A stretch of 64,000 nt of DNA. Source: Vitis vinifera. Its lineage: Eukaryota > Streptophyta > Magnoliopsida > Vitales > Vitaceae. This document shows positions 1 through 11,009 of this stretch, piece after piece (the stretch's first letter is position 1; each line of letters begins with the position of its first letter). Under the pieces are notes generated by a model that was given only the letters and a program-made list of their open reading frames with translations, made no database searches and had not been told where the DNA came from. A program made the translations under genes and the position numbers. The stretch is taken from contig NC_081820.1 of the NCBI RefSeq assembly GCF_030704535.1, positions 21,331,001-21,395,000 of the forward strand, read 5' to 3'.

Positions 1-345
1 AAAGGAGCTAAGTAAAAACTTAGATAGAACTTAGGATGACGTTGCAATGACAAGAATCCAAAGGAACTAAGGATAAACTAAGAAAGAACCTAGGATTGTG
101 TCACAATGACAAGAGTCCAAAGGAGCTAAGAATAAAATTAGGTAGAACCTACGTAATGACGAGAGTGAAAAGGAATTAAGGATAAACTAATATAGAACCT
201 AGGATCGTGTCGCAACGACAAGAATCCAAGGGAACCAAGGATAAACTGACATAGAATCTAGAATGGTATCGTAATGAAGAAGGCCAAAGGAACTAAGGAG
301 AAATTGAGATAGAACTTAGAATGACATCACAATGATTGGAATCTA
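1..345. repeat. Minisatellite, about 59-bp unit, six imperfect copies
   Basis: A unit built around AAAGGAACTAAGGATAAACT, then TAGAACCTAGGAT and CAATGACAAGA, recurs about every 58-60 bases. Units start near 1, 58, 117, 170, 229 and 286; the third is shortened. The array runs off the left edge of the window, so its full length is unknown. No coding frame is kept through the copies. Confidence 0.85.
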
Positions 346-359
346 AGGAAACTAAAGAT

Positions 360-1810
360 AAATAGGGATTGAATATATTTTAACATTGTTAAAGCATTTT
401 ACTGTCATTTTTAAACATAATTATGAAAAAAAAACTTTTTTAAAAAAAAGTTCATTAAAAGAAAAATGTTAATTTCACTAACATTTATCTAATTATTGAT
501 GTCAAAAATCATATGAATATATGAGATAAATGATAAATAAAAAAAAGAGTAATAATAGTAAATGTAATTACTGGTATTACTCAAATTTATGATTAAAAGT
601 TTTGCGGATTATAAAATTTTTACAACTTTTTTAAAACATTTATTTAGTAAATCTAAGAGTAAATTTATTGGAAGCTCTAAAATTCAATTCACTATTTTGT
701 CAAAAATCTAGGTCTAATTTACAGTCACAAAATTATCCTAAAGTCTCACCTGCAGCCATAGCCCTACCACAGGTAAGCTTTTTTTTTTTATAAAAAAAAA
801 AAAATTAACTCCTCCTCATTCCAAATAAAATAAATCTTTAATGATATTCACAGGCCCCTCAAGGGTACAGCAGGAGCCGGCATGAACCAAATTCCACGTC
901 CACCTTATTCTTCTAATCCAAGCCAACCAATCAAGTCCAGCCATGTTATCCACCCACCAAGCTTCACACTTGGCAACTCTTACATGGGCCCACTTCTCAA
1001 GCGTGTCTATCATCTGTACCTTACACGTTATCTTTGCTGAGATGGCAGACGACGTGATCTTCGCATATTATAATAATGGCGGATTGTGGATGGCGGCGGA
1101 GACTTGTTCAATGATCTCATGCTGATTTTGAATGCTCTTTTTGGTGGAGGGTGAAAGTAACAAATTCAGCACCAGCCGCCAGCTGCAAGCCCGATCGTCC
1201 ATTTCGTCTTTTAAGGAAATTAATTCATCAACTTTAAGAATTTTTGTGTAGATTTTAAACTCATGAGAAGGACACATTTCTGTAATTACAGCAATGTCTT
1301 TAGCGGAAGTTTAGATAAAATTATGTTTGTAGTCTTAATTATAAAGCAAAATTGATTTTTTTTTAAATCAAGAAGTTGTCGGATTTTTGTATTCTGAAAT
1401 TTGTTTGTTTATTTGTTTTATTTTTTAAAAAAAATTATCGGATTTTCGTATAATGAGTATAGAATTAGTCTTGCATATGTCTCAGTCTAATAGGACTTAT
1501 GAAAAGTAATATTTTTCTTACAGCATTTTTAGGTAAGGGTGATAGTGCAGCTGTAGACGTCACCCATGTTGTGGTGGTGGCCATTTTACATATATGAACT
1601 GTAGAGTACCCCACCTGAATTCCACTCATTTTACATATTTTTCAAATCAGCAGCATATGTTGAAAATTTTTTTGTATGCTTAACAAAAACTCATATATAT
1701 TCTTCCTTCATTTTGATAACATACACAAGAATAAACAATGATTTTAACTTGAGGTCTTTGAGGAGGTCCTCCAACAATCGTAAAATAACAATTCAATATC
1801 TTTACTACCT
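360..1810. other. Intergenic DNA, no gene recognised
   Basis: AT-rich sequence with homopolymer runs (near 425-450 and 781-805). Short open frames at 816-1277 overlap on both strands, lack family motifs and look like chance. The part next to the STS gene (about 1700-1862) is its 3' flank. TTTATT at 1811-1816 reads AATAAA on the minus strand, 47 bases past the stop, and is a candidate poly(A) signal. Confidence 0.6.
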
Positions 1811-1862
1811 TTTATTTGATTAATAAAACATGACTCATGAATAACTTTTCCCATCATTTCAC

Positions 1863-3395
1863 CTAGTTTGAATCTGTACCAACGCTATGGATCACAACGG
1901 TCTCAATGGTTAGGCCTGGCCCAAAGCCAAACAAGACACCCCAATCCAATCCTTCACCTGTCGTCATTTTGCCTTCCTTGAGCGATTTCTTTCTCATCTC
2001 GTCCAAAATAAATAGGACACATGCACTTGACATGTTCCCATATTCACTTAGAATATGCCTTGTTGCTTTGAGTTTTTGTTTATCTAAACCGAGTTTTGCT
2101 TCAACTGCGTCAAGAATAGCTGGGCCACCTGGATGAGCAATCCAAAATAAGGAATTCCAATCACTAATACCAATTGGGTCAAAAGCCTTAGTCAAACAAT
2201 TCTCAATGTTTTCAGATATCAAGGTAGGCACATTAGGCCACAAATGAAAGGTGAGACCCACTTCACGTAAGTTGCCTGCAATAGCACCTGCTGAATTAGG
2301 AATAAATGTTTGGGCTGCTGAAACAAGTTGAAAGAGTGGCCGTTCAATCGAGGTATCTGGATCTGATCCAATGATTACAGCTGCAGACCCATCACCGAAA
2401 AGGGCTTGGCCAACCAAAGAGTCCAAAGCATCTTCGGAAGGACCACGAAATGTAACAACAGTGATCTCAGAGCACACCACAAGAACTCGTGCTCCTGCAT
2501 TATTCTCTGCAAGATCTTTAGCGGTTCGAAGGACAGTTCCACCTGCATAACACCCTTGATGGTACAACATCACTCTTCTAACAGATGGTTCGAGGCCTAA
2601 AAGATTAGCGAGTTTATAATCTACACCAGGCATTTCTACACCTGAGGTGGTACAAAATACAAGGTGGGTGATCTTCGATTTAGGTTGACCCCACTCTTTA
2701 AGAGCCTTCAATGCTGCTTCCTTACCAAGCTTGGGTACCTCAGTAGTGATAATCTCTTGGCGTATGTTAAGAGATGGAGCCATATAAGCACCAATGTTTG
2801 GGTGCTCCTCAAGCATTTCTTCGGTCAAATGAATGTAACGCTTCTTGATCATGGATTTGTCACCTGTATATAAATTAAATAACAGTAATATGTAAGCTCA
2901 AGGCACACTAGTGAAACAAAATCAATTCAATGGGTAGATTGATTGTTCAAGATGATCAAACATTGTTCAAGTGAATGTAAAAAGATTCATCCTAATACAA
3001 TATAAAAGCTTATTTTTTATTACATCAATTAATAACGTGATCCCAAGCGTTATACCATGTGATTCAAAGAGCACCTGCTCATACCATCACTCACAGATGC
3101 ATTGTATTAATTTAAAATGAGTACACAGAAAGCTTGAAAAAGATGTTTCAGTGGTCGTAGGTGAATCATATGTATACACAATTATATGTATATGAAGGAT
3201 GTTAAAATTATACTTACAAATGCGGTTGAACTTCTTCTTGAGCTCGGTCATGTGCTCGCTTTTAGTGACCCGAAAATAGTAATCAGCGAAATCAGACTGG
3301 TACAGACAGTTGTCCGGGGTAGCTGTGCCAATGGCTAGAACGGTGGCCGGACCCTTGGCACGCTGGGCATTTCTAATTTCCTCCACAGACGCCAT
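1863..3395 (-). CDS. STS: Stilbene synthase, intact (STS copy 1)
   Basis: Type III polyketide synthase predicted to make resveratrol from p-coumaroyl-CoA and three malonyl-CoA in the cytosol. Exon 1 is 3218-3395 (178 nt, starting [11 protein letters not shown]) and exon 2 is 1863-2863. The intron 2864-3217 (354 nt) has GT-AG ends and splits the Cys60 codon, the position conserved in CHS/STS genes. The spliced protein is 392 residues, the normal family length. Cys164 (QGCYAGG), His303 (WIAHPGGPA) and Asn336 (YGNMSSA) are present, as is the C-terminal GFGPGLTIE motif. The segment [17 protein letters not shown] marks grape stilbene synthase rather than chalcone synthase. TATAAATA lies about 120 bases upstream. 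Minor private changes include V for A in MPGVDYK and TKAFDPIG. No damage is seen. Confidence 0.96.
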
Positions 3396-3513
3396 GGATA
3401 GTGTGTGATGACTACTGAAATGGAAGCTTCAAAGTTGAAGAAGGGAAGAGAAATGAAATTTTAGGAGCACAAGTGCTTGGAGCTGTCTGGCCAAAGTTGT
3501 GTCTTGAGGTTGG

Positions 3514-3521
3514 TATTTATA
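3514..3521 (-). promoter_or_regulatory. TATA box of STS copy 1
   Basis: TATAAATA on the minus strand, 119 bases before the ATG. The same element sits at a matching distance in the plus-strand STS gene at 9443. Confidence 0.75.
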
Positions 3522-3699
3522 ATCACCACAAATGCTGTCTCACCAACTCTCATCCACTTCCATGTAGGTAGGCGTGCATTTGAATAATCCAGTGCCATGG
3601 GGTTTGATTTCCAACTTGGTAGGCTTCGGTTTTCATTCTTTATTTTATTTTTCTGTCTTTCTTCTTCCTCTAAAACTCTTTTGGTCTTTTTAACCCACG

Positions 3700-3835
3700 T
3701 AAGGCGGTTGGAAGCTTACCCTTTTTGACTCCAAGTTGGTAGCATCACTTTCATATCCCCCGAGTACTATTTGACAAAAGACCCAAAATTTTCACGTGCT
3801 GGGCCAGCTGCTGCCGGCTGGACCAAGCATAAATA
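3700..3835 (-). promoter_or_regulatory. STS promoter module, proximal copy, with G-box
   Basis: Read on the minus strand, this stretch matches the promoter of the STS gene at 9443: GGCCCAGCACGTGAAA, then GGGGGATATGAAAGTGAT, CTACCAACTTGGAGTCAAAAA and AAGCTTCC. The G-box CACGTG is at 3793-3798. A diverged second copy lies further upstream at about 4012-4140. Confidence 0.7.
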
Positions 3836-4011
3836 TAGATGTTGAACAAATAAATTTATTGTTTAACAACAATGAAGGTAAAAATTAGTTACTATTAACG
3901 AACATAAATATTCGTTAATTAATGAGGATATCTGTTATCAAAATTATTTTTAAAAGTTTTTATATTTGATATTATTTAGTTTTTAAAAAAAAAAAAAAAA
4001 ATTCCTTAATT

Positions 4012-4140
4012 TTGAAGGCAGAAGCTCACCCATTTTGACTCCAAGCTGGTAGGGTCATTTTCATATTCCCAAGTACAATAATATTTGACCATTGAGCTGG
4101 AATTCTTTACTTGATCTTCCACATCATGTTGGACCAAGCT
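4012..4140 (-). promoter_or_regulatory. STS promoter module, distal duplicate copy
   Basis: Minus-strand reading gives CAATGGTCAAATATTATTG, GTACTTGGGAATATGAAAAT and CTACCAGCTTGGAGTCAAAA, the same order of blocks as the proximal module. It keeps a GGTCAA (W-box-type) element but has lost the G-box. The two modules are in the same orientation, about 310 bases apart. Confidence 0.65.
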
Positions 4141-4149
4141 AATTATCGG

Positions 4150-4385
4150 TATTAATACAGAAATTTAGGAAATATGTAATCTGGCAGATTATACATTCAA
4201 GTCCTAAATTAATATATACCTTTTTGTCAAAGTTATTTACATCAGAACTTCTTCGAAAAAAGTTGATATCGAATATCACTTGAGAGAGAAATATGATTGA
4301 TAAAAAATAACACTTTCTAACTAACCTTCTAAATTTTGAATGAAAGTTGTTTTAGTGTATTGGAATTTGTTTAAAAAAATAAATA

Positions 4386-4416
<31 letters not shown>

Positions 4417-4614
4417 ATCAATGAACTCAATAAACTTTTTGGTTTGACTTTCCAATTTTTTCAACAAAATGACATATTTTTTCAACAAAACGACAAATAT
4501 AAGAAAATCAAGAATAAAAACGCAAGCAAGGAGGAATAATTTACGAAGTATCTAAAATTCAATCCTCTATCTATTATAGAGAAAACAAAGAGCGGAAAAG
4601 TAATCCAAAATGTA
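4150..4614. other. AT-rich spacer with (TA)n microsatellite
   Basis: No gene is seen. A (TA)13 run lies at about 4391-4416. Confidence 0.7.
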
Positions 4615-4842
4615 TCAAAGATACTCCCTCTTTCTTTCCATTAAAAGTGTAGTAACCAATGTCTCATATGATTTTGGTAGGGATGCCAATAAAATAGTAG
4701 TTTCATCTTCCTCATCAATGTTGACCTTTACGCTCAATAAATAGGTTATACACTTATTAAATTTATTTATATGAACATCAATTCCTTCATTTATCTTCAA
4801 ACTCATATAATTGTTAACTACAAAAAAATTGAGTTTTGCCAA
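4615..4842 (-). pseudogene. Copia gag fragment
   Basis: An open minus-strand stretch of 75 residues resembles the middle of a Copia gag protein: VDVHINKF-like segment (DVHINKFNK), then DEEDETTILLASLPKSYE and a VTTLL block. Copia gag proteins have this order (DHINKFN...LPKSYE...TTLL). No LTR, zinc knuckle or pol is attached, so this is a dead fragment beside an STS promoter. Confidence 0.65.
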
Positions 4843-4849
4843 CCCACTT

Positions 4850-5312
4850 AAGTTTACTTTTGTAATGGATTTAAGTTGTCATAAATTTCTAAGACACCTA
4901 CTCAATCCATTGCAAATTGCATTACTCATCGCATATATATGTAATTTTTTTATCAACAGTAATTGCAAGTTGTTGAGTTAAAGACTGATTATGTAAGGAC
5001 CTGTATGGGAAATGATTGTGATATTTCATATTAGATAGGAGAAAAAGTTTTCAGTATTATATATGTATGAGTTCCTTTTAATTTTGTGAATACCTTTTAA
5101 AACTTGAGGCATTTTAGGCTCAGAGTGAGCAATATCTTTATTATTAGGAACATGTTGTTACATATTACTTGAATTTTACATTAATCATAAGGTTATTTAA
5201 TAATGTTAAATTAAAATTTAACTTTAATAACTTCAATAAAAAATAATTAATTTTATGACTTGAATATATAATCAACCTCATCATAGATATCATAAAATTC
5301 TGTATTAATATC
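4850..5312. other. Intergenic DNA, nothing recognised
   Basis: AT-rich, with no long frame and no repeat seen elsewhere in the window. Confidence 0.6.
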
Positions 5313-5470
5313 GAATGGTTTGCTTGGCCCAGCACGTGAAAGACACTGGGTCTTTGACCTTGTAAGTCAAGAATCCCAACTCAATGGTCAAACATTATGG
5401 TACATGGGGGGATATGAAAGTGGTCCTACCAGTGTGGAGATAAAAAGGGTAAGCTTCTGGCTACAAGATG
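5313..5470 (+). promoter_or_regulatory. Orphan STS promoter fragment
   Basis: Plus-strand copy of the STS promoter: GCTTGGCCCAGCACGTGAAA (G-box at 5333-5338), AAGTCAAGAATCC, CTCAATGGTCAAACATTATG, GGGGGATATGAAAGTGGTCC and AAAAAGGGTAAGCTTC. It aligns in order with 9093-9250, which drives the gene at 9443. No TATA box, leader or STS exon follows, so it is a promoter without a gene, in inverted orientation to the genes on either side. Confidence 0.75.
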
Positions 5471-5479
5471 TTTTTATTT

Positions 5480-6168
5480 TTATTTGTTTATTTATTTTAA
5501 CAAATATAGCAAATTTTAAAAATAATTTTCTATTTTTATGGATATTCTGCCGGTGGTGGTAGTTACCCAGGTTGCTGAGGTTGCTTCAAATTACTCACAA
5601 CTTTTATCGCTCTTATTTTCAAACATATATAGAGAAAGCCAAATAAACGTAATCCAATTGAATACTTTCTCAGTTCCTACTTCCAGCGGAGGCATATAAG
5701 AACAACAGGTATAGGGGAAGAAGAAAGACAAAAGCAAAAATAAATTAATGAATGAAAACGGCAGCCTACCAACTTGGACATCAGATCATATTTCACTGGA
5801 TTATTCAAATGCACATCTACCCACATACAAGTCCCCATTCATATATCATCAAATATAAGCAAAGGAGAAACCAATTCAATGACAACTAGAGCTATAAAAT
5901 CCAATATTTCTTTTATTTACTTTTCAATAATGTTCATATGAACACAACATTACAATGTTTGAGGAATCTTCAAGATAATAAAACAGTCTGAACTTGAAAC
6001 TCAACCGTTTAATTTGAGCTCACCAAGAGGGTCTAACAATCACTAGATTACAATCTAAATTTAGAGAAAATAATAAAATAGTATAAGAGTATAATTAGTT
6101 TAGGAGATAAATAACTTACTCCTAGTTGACATAATAGGACATTGAAGGACCATTCTCTTTTCCTTCAC
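5480..6168. other. STS copy 2 3' flank
   Basis: No gene. TTTATT at 5912-5917 is AATAAA on the minus strand, about 250 bases past the stop of the next gene. The same TTTCTTTTATTT motif occurs at equal distance behind the STS copies ending at 18601, 24553 and 54171, so it is probably the shared poly(A) signal. Confidence 0.6.
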
Positions 6169-7706
6169 TTAATTTGTAACCATAGGAATGCTATGCAACA
6201 CAACAGTTTCAATAGTCAAGCCTGGTCCAAAACCGAATAATACTCCCCAATCCAATCCTTCACCTGTGGTGGCCTTCTCCCCCTTATGGGATTTCTTTCT
6301 CATCTCATCCAAAATAAACAACACACATGCACTTGACATGTTTCCATACTCACTTAGCACATGCCTCGTTGCTTCAAGTTTCTTTTTATCTAAATTGAGT
6401 TTTGCTTCAACTGCATCAAGAATTGCAGGGCCACCTGGGTGAGCAATCCAAAATAACGAGTTCCAATCGCTAATACCAAGTGGGTCAAAAGCCTGAGTCA
6501 AACATTTCTCTACGTTCTCAGAAATTAAAGTGGGCACATTGGGCCACAAATGAAAGGTGAGTCCCACCTCACGTAAGTTTCCTGCAATTGCACCTGCAGA
6601 ATTAGGAATAAATGTTTGGGCTGCTGAGACAAGCTGGAAGAGTGGTCGTTCAATTGAGACATCTGGATCTGATCCTACAATTACAGCTGCAGACCCATCA
6701 CCAAAAAGGGCTTGGCCAACTAAAGAGTCCAAAGCATCTTCGGAAGGGCCACGAAATGTAACAACTGTGATCTCAGAGCACACCACAAGAACTCTTGCTC
6801 CTGCATTATTCTCTGCAAGATCCTTAGCTGTTCTAAGGACAGTTCCACCTGCATAGCACCCTTGATGGTACAACATCACTCTTCTAACCGATGTTTCGAG
6901 GCCTAAGAGATTAGCGAGTTTATAATCTGCACCAGGCATTTCTACACCCGAGGTGGTACAAAATACAAGATGGGTGATCTTTGATTTGGGTTGACCCCAC
7001 TCCTTAAGAGCCTTCAATGCTGCTTCCTTCCCAAGTTTGGGTACCTCAACAGTGATAATCTCTTGGCGTATGTTAAGAGATGGAGCCATATAAGCCCCAA
7101 TGTTTGGGTGCTCCTCAAGCATTTCTTCCGTCAAATGAATATAACGCTTCTTGATCATTGATTTGTCACCTGTAAATGAAATAACATGAACACATTAGTT
7201 TTACCAATCAACAAGTGATATAGAATATTGTTTAAGATGATCGACTTGCATTTAACAGTGAAGCAAGTATAAAAGGTTATTCTTAATTATAGCTAGCAAT
7301 GCGATATAATTAATCAAAGAACAGCTCTTCAAGCCATTACAGTCAGATGAAATGAATATTAATTACTGAAGTAAAATAATTTTCAAGTTTTCTGTAGTAT
7401 TTTATCTAAAAGCTATATTCTAGAAAGATTGCAACATTCATTCCCTTGGAGGTGAGCCTCACCTAGTGTCAGTCACATATATACAGAACTGTTATGCATG
7501 TAAGAAATTAATGCATGAATATACTTACATATGCGATTGAACTTCTTCTTCAACTCAGTCATGTGCTCGCTCTTAGTGACCCTGAAATAGTAATCAGCAT
7601 AATCAGACTGGTAGACACAGTGGTCGGGGGTAGCTGTGCCAATGGCTAGGATGGTGGCCGGACCCTTGGCACGTTGAGCATTTCTGATTTCCTCGACTGA
7701 AGCCAT
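6169..7706 (-). CDS. STS: Stilbene synthase, intact (STS copy 2)
   Basis: Exon 1 7529-7706, intron 7170-7528 (359 nt, GT-AG), exon 2 6169-7169. The protein has 392 residues with Cys164, His303 and Asn336 intact and the stilbene synthase segment [17 protein letters not shown]. Expected product is resveratrol. Private features are TPDHCVYQ in exon 1 and the C-terminus SIPMVTN. This gene is the minus arm of a divergent pair with the STS gene starting at 9443, 1.74 kb away. Its TATA box is at 7807-7814. The leader, intron and 3' flank closely match those of the copies at 24553 and 54171, so it belongs to the main repeated unit of the cluster. Confidence 0.96.
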
Positions 7707-7806
7707 TGATGCCAGCTACGTACTCAAATTGAAACTTGAGATTAAGTTGAGGAAGGAAAGAGGAGTGCTTGGAGTCGGCTTGAGAAAGCTGGGTGCGAGT
7801 GTTGGG

Positions 7807-7814
7807 CTTTTATA
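7807..7814 (-). promoter_or_regulatory. TATA box of STS copy 2
   Basis: TATAAAAG on the minus strand, about 100 bases before the ATG. The same octamer is at the matching place before the gene at 26089. Confidence 0.75.
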
Positions 7815-7829
7815 ACCCGTGTCTCACCA

Positions 7830-9090
7830 ACTCTCATCCATTGGCAGTCAATGATCAGTTGGCTTCAAAGTTGGTGTGCGTGAGTTTATTTTTGGATTCT
7901 CAGACACGTATGCATGTGTTAATGCATTTGTGTTGTTTTATGTTCTTCACCTACCCATATATGACGAGAGAGCATTCAATCGGGTTACGGCTTCTCATTA
8001 TAACATTTCTTTATATATAGAGATAAGGACTTGTCCAGCCTCTAACTGGAAATCAATCCCTTGTTCATTTGACTTTTCCACTTGTGGGTGGCTGCTACCA
8101 ACTTTCTTATTGTTGATGATATCAAATTCATTCAAAGTTGGATTTCTAAATTTGAAGTTATAATCTCAACAACTAAGAGACTATTTTTCTTGTTCAGTAT
8201 TACATCACATGTCATTTAACTTATTCGAAAGGTAATTCAACAAATATCTCATTTTTATTTTTTAAATTGCTGGGCATTCAACAAAGGTAAGACACTATTT
8301 CGTGATATAAGTTGCTGGGCATTCGTTTGATTTTTTAAATTCATTTCAAGTTCAAAGATTCCCTTTTTTATTTTAATTTTTTTTAACATAAATTTGATTA
8401 AAAATATATTCATATATAGCATTTTAGCAATACTTCATAGCATTCCTAATTATATTAAAGCAATTTAAAGTAAAATTCATTCAAGGAAAACAATATAGCT
8501 ATTGAAAATTAGACAAGTCCGTAAAACATATTTAAATGTTATATGCATTACTTCCCAATATAGCTAAGTGATTAATTGGAAGTAATTTTGTTTTGATCGC
8601 CACATTCAATCGTCACTTAGTCATATCAACTTATGTACCAATGAAGTCCTTATAACCCAATAATAGAAATTTGTTCTTCTTTATTACTCTCTCTATCTCT
8701 CTTTAATTGGAGAAATAGTGATGTACCTCATCTTAAAGCCGACTTAATTTTAAAAAAGAGCACAGTAATTAGTAAAATTTTATTAGTCCTATAGACTAAC
8801 CCTAAACATTAAGTACCCTAATGTTAATTAAACTTAGAAAGGTAATTTATCCCAATCCAAACTCAACAAGTATTGATCACTTTTGTATAAATAAAAAATT
8901 GAAAATCAGGGTCAAAATTACCAACACATAAGACCCATTCTATTGATCACAATTTTTTATTTTTTATTTTTTTAAAAAGATCTTGATTAATGGAAAACTC
9001 ATAATTTTAAAAAATTTCCAATAGGTGTTACATGACCAAAAAATTATAGACTAAAATAACTTTCATTCCAAATTTAAAAATTTGGAATCA
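7830..9090. other. Shared intergenic region of a divergent STS pair
   Basis: No gene. It separates the minus gene (ATG at 7706) from the plus gene (ATG at 9443). Segments of it recur in the same order at 26571-28140 (for example TTGCTGGGCATTCGTTTGAT at about 8309 and 27440, and the GTTAATTAA-CTTAGAAAGG block at about 8825 and 27765). A T/C-rich run lies near 8680-8705. Confidence 0.7.
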
Positions 9091-9092
9091 TG

Positions 9093-9338
9093 AGCTTGGC
9101 CCAGCACGTGAAAGACATTGGGTTTTTGTCATTGCAAGTCAAGAAACCGAACTCAGTGGTCAACCATTATGGTACTTGGGGGATATGAAAGTGATCCTAG
9201 CTACCAGCATGGAGTCAAAAAGTGTGAGCTTCTGGCTTCAACATGTTTCACCTACTTTGGTCCAAAAGGGCAAGCATTCAACACCATGCAAGTGGATGAG
9301 AGTTGGTGGGACACAGCATTTGTGGGTGATTATAAATA
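9093..9338 (+). promoter_or_regulatory. Promoter of STS copy 3: G-box, GGTCAA element, TATA
   Basis: CACGTG at 9105-9110, GGTCAACC near 9158 (W-box core on the other strand), GGGGGATATGAAAGTGATCC, GGAGTCAAAAAGTG and TATAAATA at 9331-9338, 105 bases before the ATG. WRKY and MYB14/15 control of grape STS promoters is established knowledge. Which of these elements are bound here is inference. Confidence 0.7.
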
Positions 9339-9442
9339 CCAACCTCAAGACACAACTTTGGCCAGCCACCTCTAAGCACCTGTGCTCCAAAGGTTTCACT
9401 TCTCTTTCCTTCTTCAACTTTTGAGTAGTCATCACACCATCA

Positions 9443-10829
9443 ATGGCGTCTGTGGACGAAATTAGAAATGCTCAGCGTGCCAAGGGTCCGGCCACCGTTC
9501 TAGCCATTGGCACAGCTACACCGGACAACTGTCTGTATCAGTCTGATTTCGCTGATTACTATTTTCGGGTCACTAAGAGCGAGCACATGACCGAGCTTAA
9601 GAAGAAGTTCAACCGCATTTGTAAGTATAATTTTAACGTCCATAACATGCATACAGTGATGTATACATATGATAATGCTTTTATATGGTACTCAGATGAA
9701 TCTTTTTACACTCACTTTAACAATGTTGATCATCTTGAACAACGAATCTACATATTACTGAATTAGTTTTGTTTTAATTGCTAGTGTGCCTTGAGCTCAT
9801 AAATTAGTATCATTCAATTTATACACAGGTGACAAATCAATGATCAAGAAGCGTTATATTCATTTGACGGAAGAAATGCTTGAGGAGCACCCAAACATTG
9901 GTGCTTATATGGCTCCATCTCTTAACATACGCCAAGAGATTATCACTACTGAGGTACCCAAGCTTGGTAAGGAAGCAGCATTGAAGGCTCTAAAAGAGTG
10001 GGGTCAACCTATATCGAAGATCACCCACCTTGTATTTTGTACCACCTCGGGTGTAGAAATGCCTGGTGCAGATTATAAACTTGCTAATCTTTTAGGCCTC
10101 GAACCATCCGTCAGAAGAGTGATGTTGTACCATCAAGGGTGCTATGCAGGTGGAACTGTCCTTAGAACCGCTAAGGATCTTGCGGAGAATAATGCAGGAG
10201 CACGAGTTCTTGTGGTATGCTCTGAGATCACTGTTGTTACATTCCGTGGGCCTTCTGAATCCGCTTTGGACTCTTTAGTTGGCCAAGCCCTTTTTGGTGA
10301 TGGGTCTGCAGCTATGATCATTGGATCAGATCCAGATATCTCAATTGAACGACCACTCTTTCAACTTGTCTCAGCTGCCCAAACATTCATCCCCAATACC
10401 CAAGGTGCTATTGCAGGCAACTTACGTGAAGTGGGTCTCACTTTTCATTTATGGCCTAATGTGCCTACTTTAATTTCTGAGAACATAGAGAAATGTTTGA
10501 CTCAAGCTTTTGACCCACTTGGTATTAGTGATTGGAACTCGTTATTTTGGATTGCTCACCCAGGTGGCCCTGCAATTCTTGACGCGGTTGAAGCAAAACT
10601 CAGTTTAGATAAGCAAAAACTCAATGCAACAAGGCATATTCTAAGTGAATATGGAAACATGTCAAGTGCATGTGTGTTGTTTATCTTGGATGAGATGAGA
10701 AAGAAATCGCTTAAGGAAGGAAAAACAACTACAGGCGAAGGATTGGATTGGGGTGTTTTGTTTGGCTTTGGACCAGGCCTAACCATCGAGACTGTTGTGC
10801 TGCATAGCATTTGTATGGATTCAAACTAA
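9443..10829 (+). CDS. STS: Stilbene synthase, intact (STS copy 3)
   Basis: Exon 1 9443-9620, intron 9621-9828 (208 nt, GTAAGT...ACACAG), exon 2 9829-10829. Protein of 392 residues with Cys164 (QGCYAGG), His303, Asn336 and [17 protein letters not shown]. It is the only intact plus-strand STS gene here and has the shortest intron; the other intact copies have 312-359 nt. Exon 1 closely matches copy 1 (both read [11 protein letters not shown]), so copies 1 and 3 form one sub-branch. Private changes include QPISKITH, a TQGA stretch shared with copy 7 and its pseudogene relative (SQGA), and the C-terminus SICMDSN. A perfect inverted repeat lies in the 3' UTR at 10870-10908 and AATAAA at 10997. Confidence 0.96.
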
Positions 10830-10869
10830 GTCAAACAACAGAAAAAATAATTTGTGAGCCATAGAAGAG

Positions 10870-10908
10870 ATGGTTTTAACTTCCTCATATACTTCAAGTT
10901 AAAACCAT
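10870..10908 (+). other. Perfect 13-bp inverted repeat in STS 3' UTR
   Basis: ATGGTTTTAACTT at 10870-10882 and its exact reverse complement at 10896-10908 are separated by 13 bases. In the transcript it would form a stem-loop about 40 nt after the stop codon. The second arm is close to sequence in the flank of copy 1, but the first arm is not seen there. Confidence 0.7.
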
Positions 10909-10996
10909 GAGAGTCCAAGTTCCCACCATTGTAGTACGCCGACCATTCCTCAAAGTTTGTAGTCATTGTTTATTCTTATGTATGTTATCAAAATGT

Positions 10997-11002
10997 AATA
11001 AA
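10997..11002 (+). terminator. Candidate poly(A) signal of STS copy 3
   Basis: AATAAA, 168 bases after the stop codon, in AT-rich DNA. Confidence 0.55.
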
Positions 11003-11009
11003 AAGAAGG

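Noticed and set aside
816-1277. Overlapping small frames on both strands
   Set aside because: Contradictory frames over the same bases, with no motif or splice support.
1863-3395. Chalcone synthase as an alternative call for the type III polyketide synthase genes
   Set aside because: The segment [17 protein letters not shown] and the clustering of many near-identical copies fit grape stilbene synthase; chalcone synthases differ at this segment.
6557-6856. A 99-residue open frame antisense to STS exon 2, also present at 24941-25240
   Set aside because: It lies wholly opposite conserved STS coding sequence and is kept only because the sense protein is conserved. No motif or promoter supports it.
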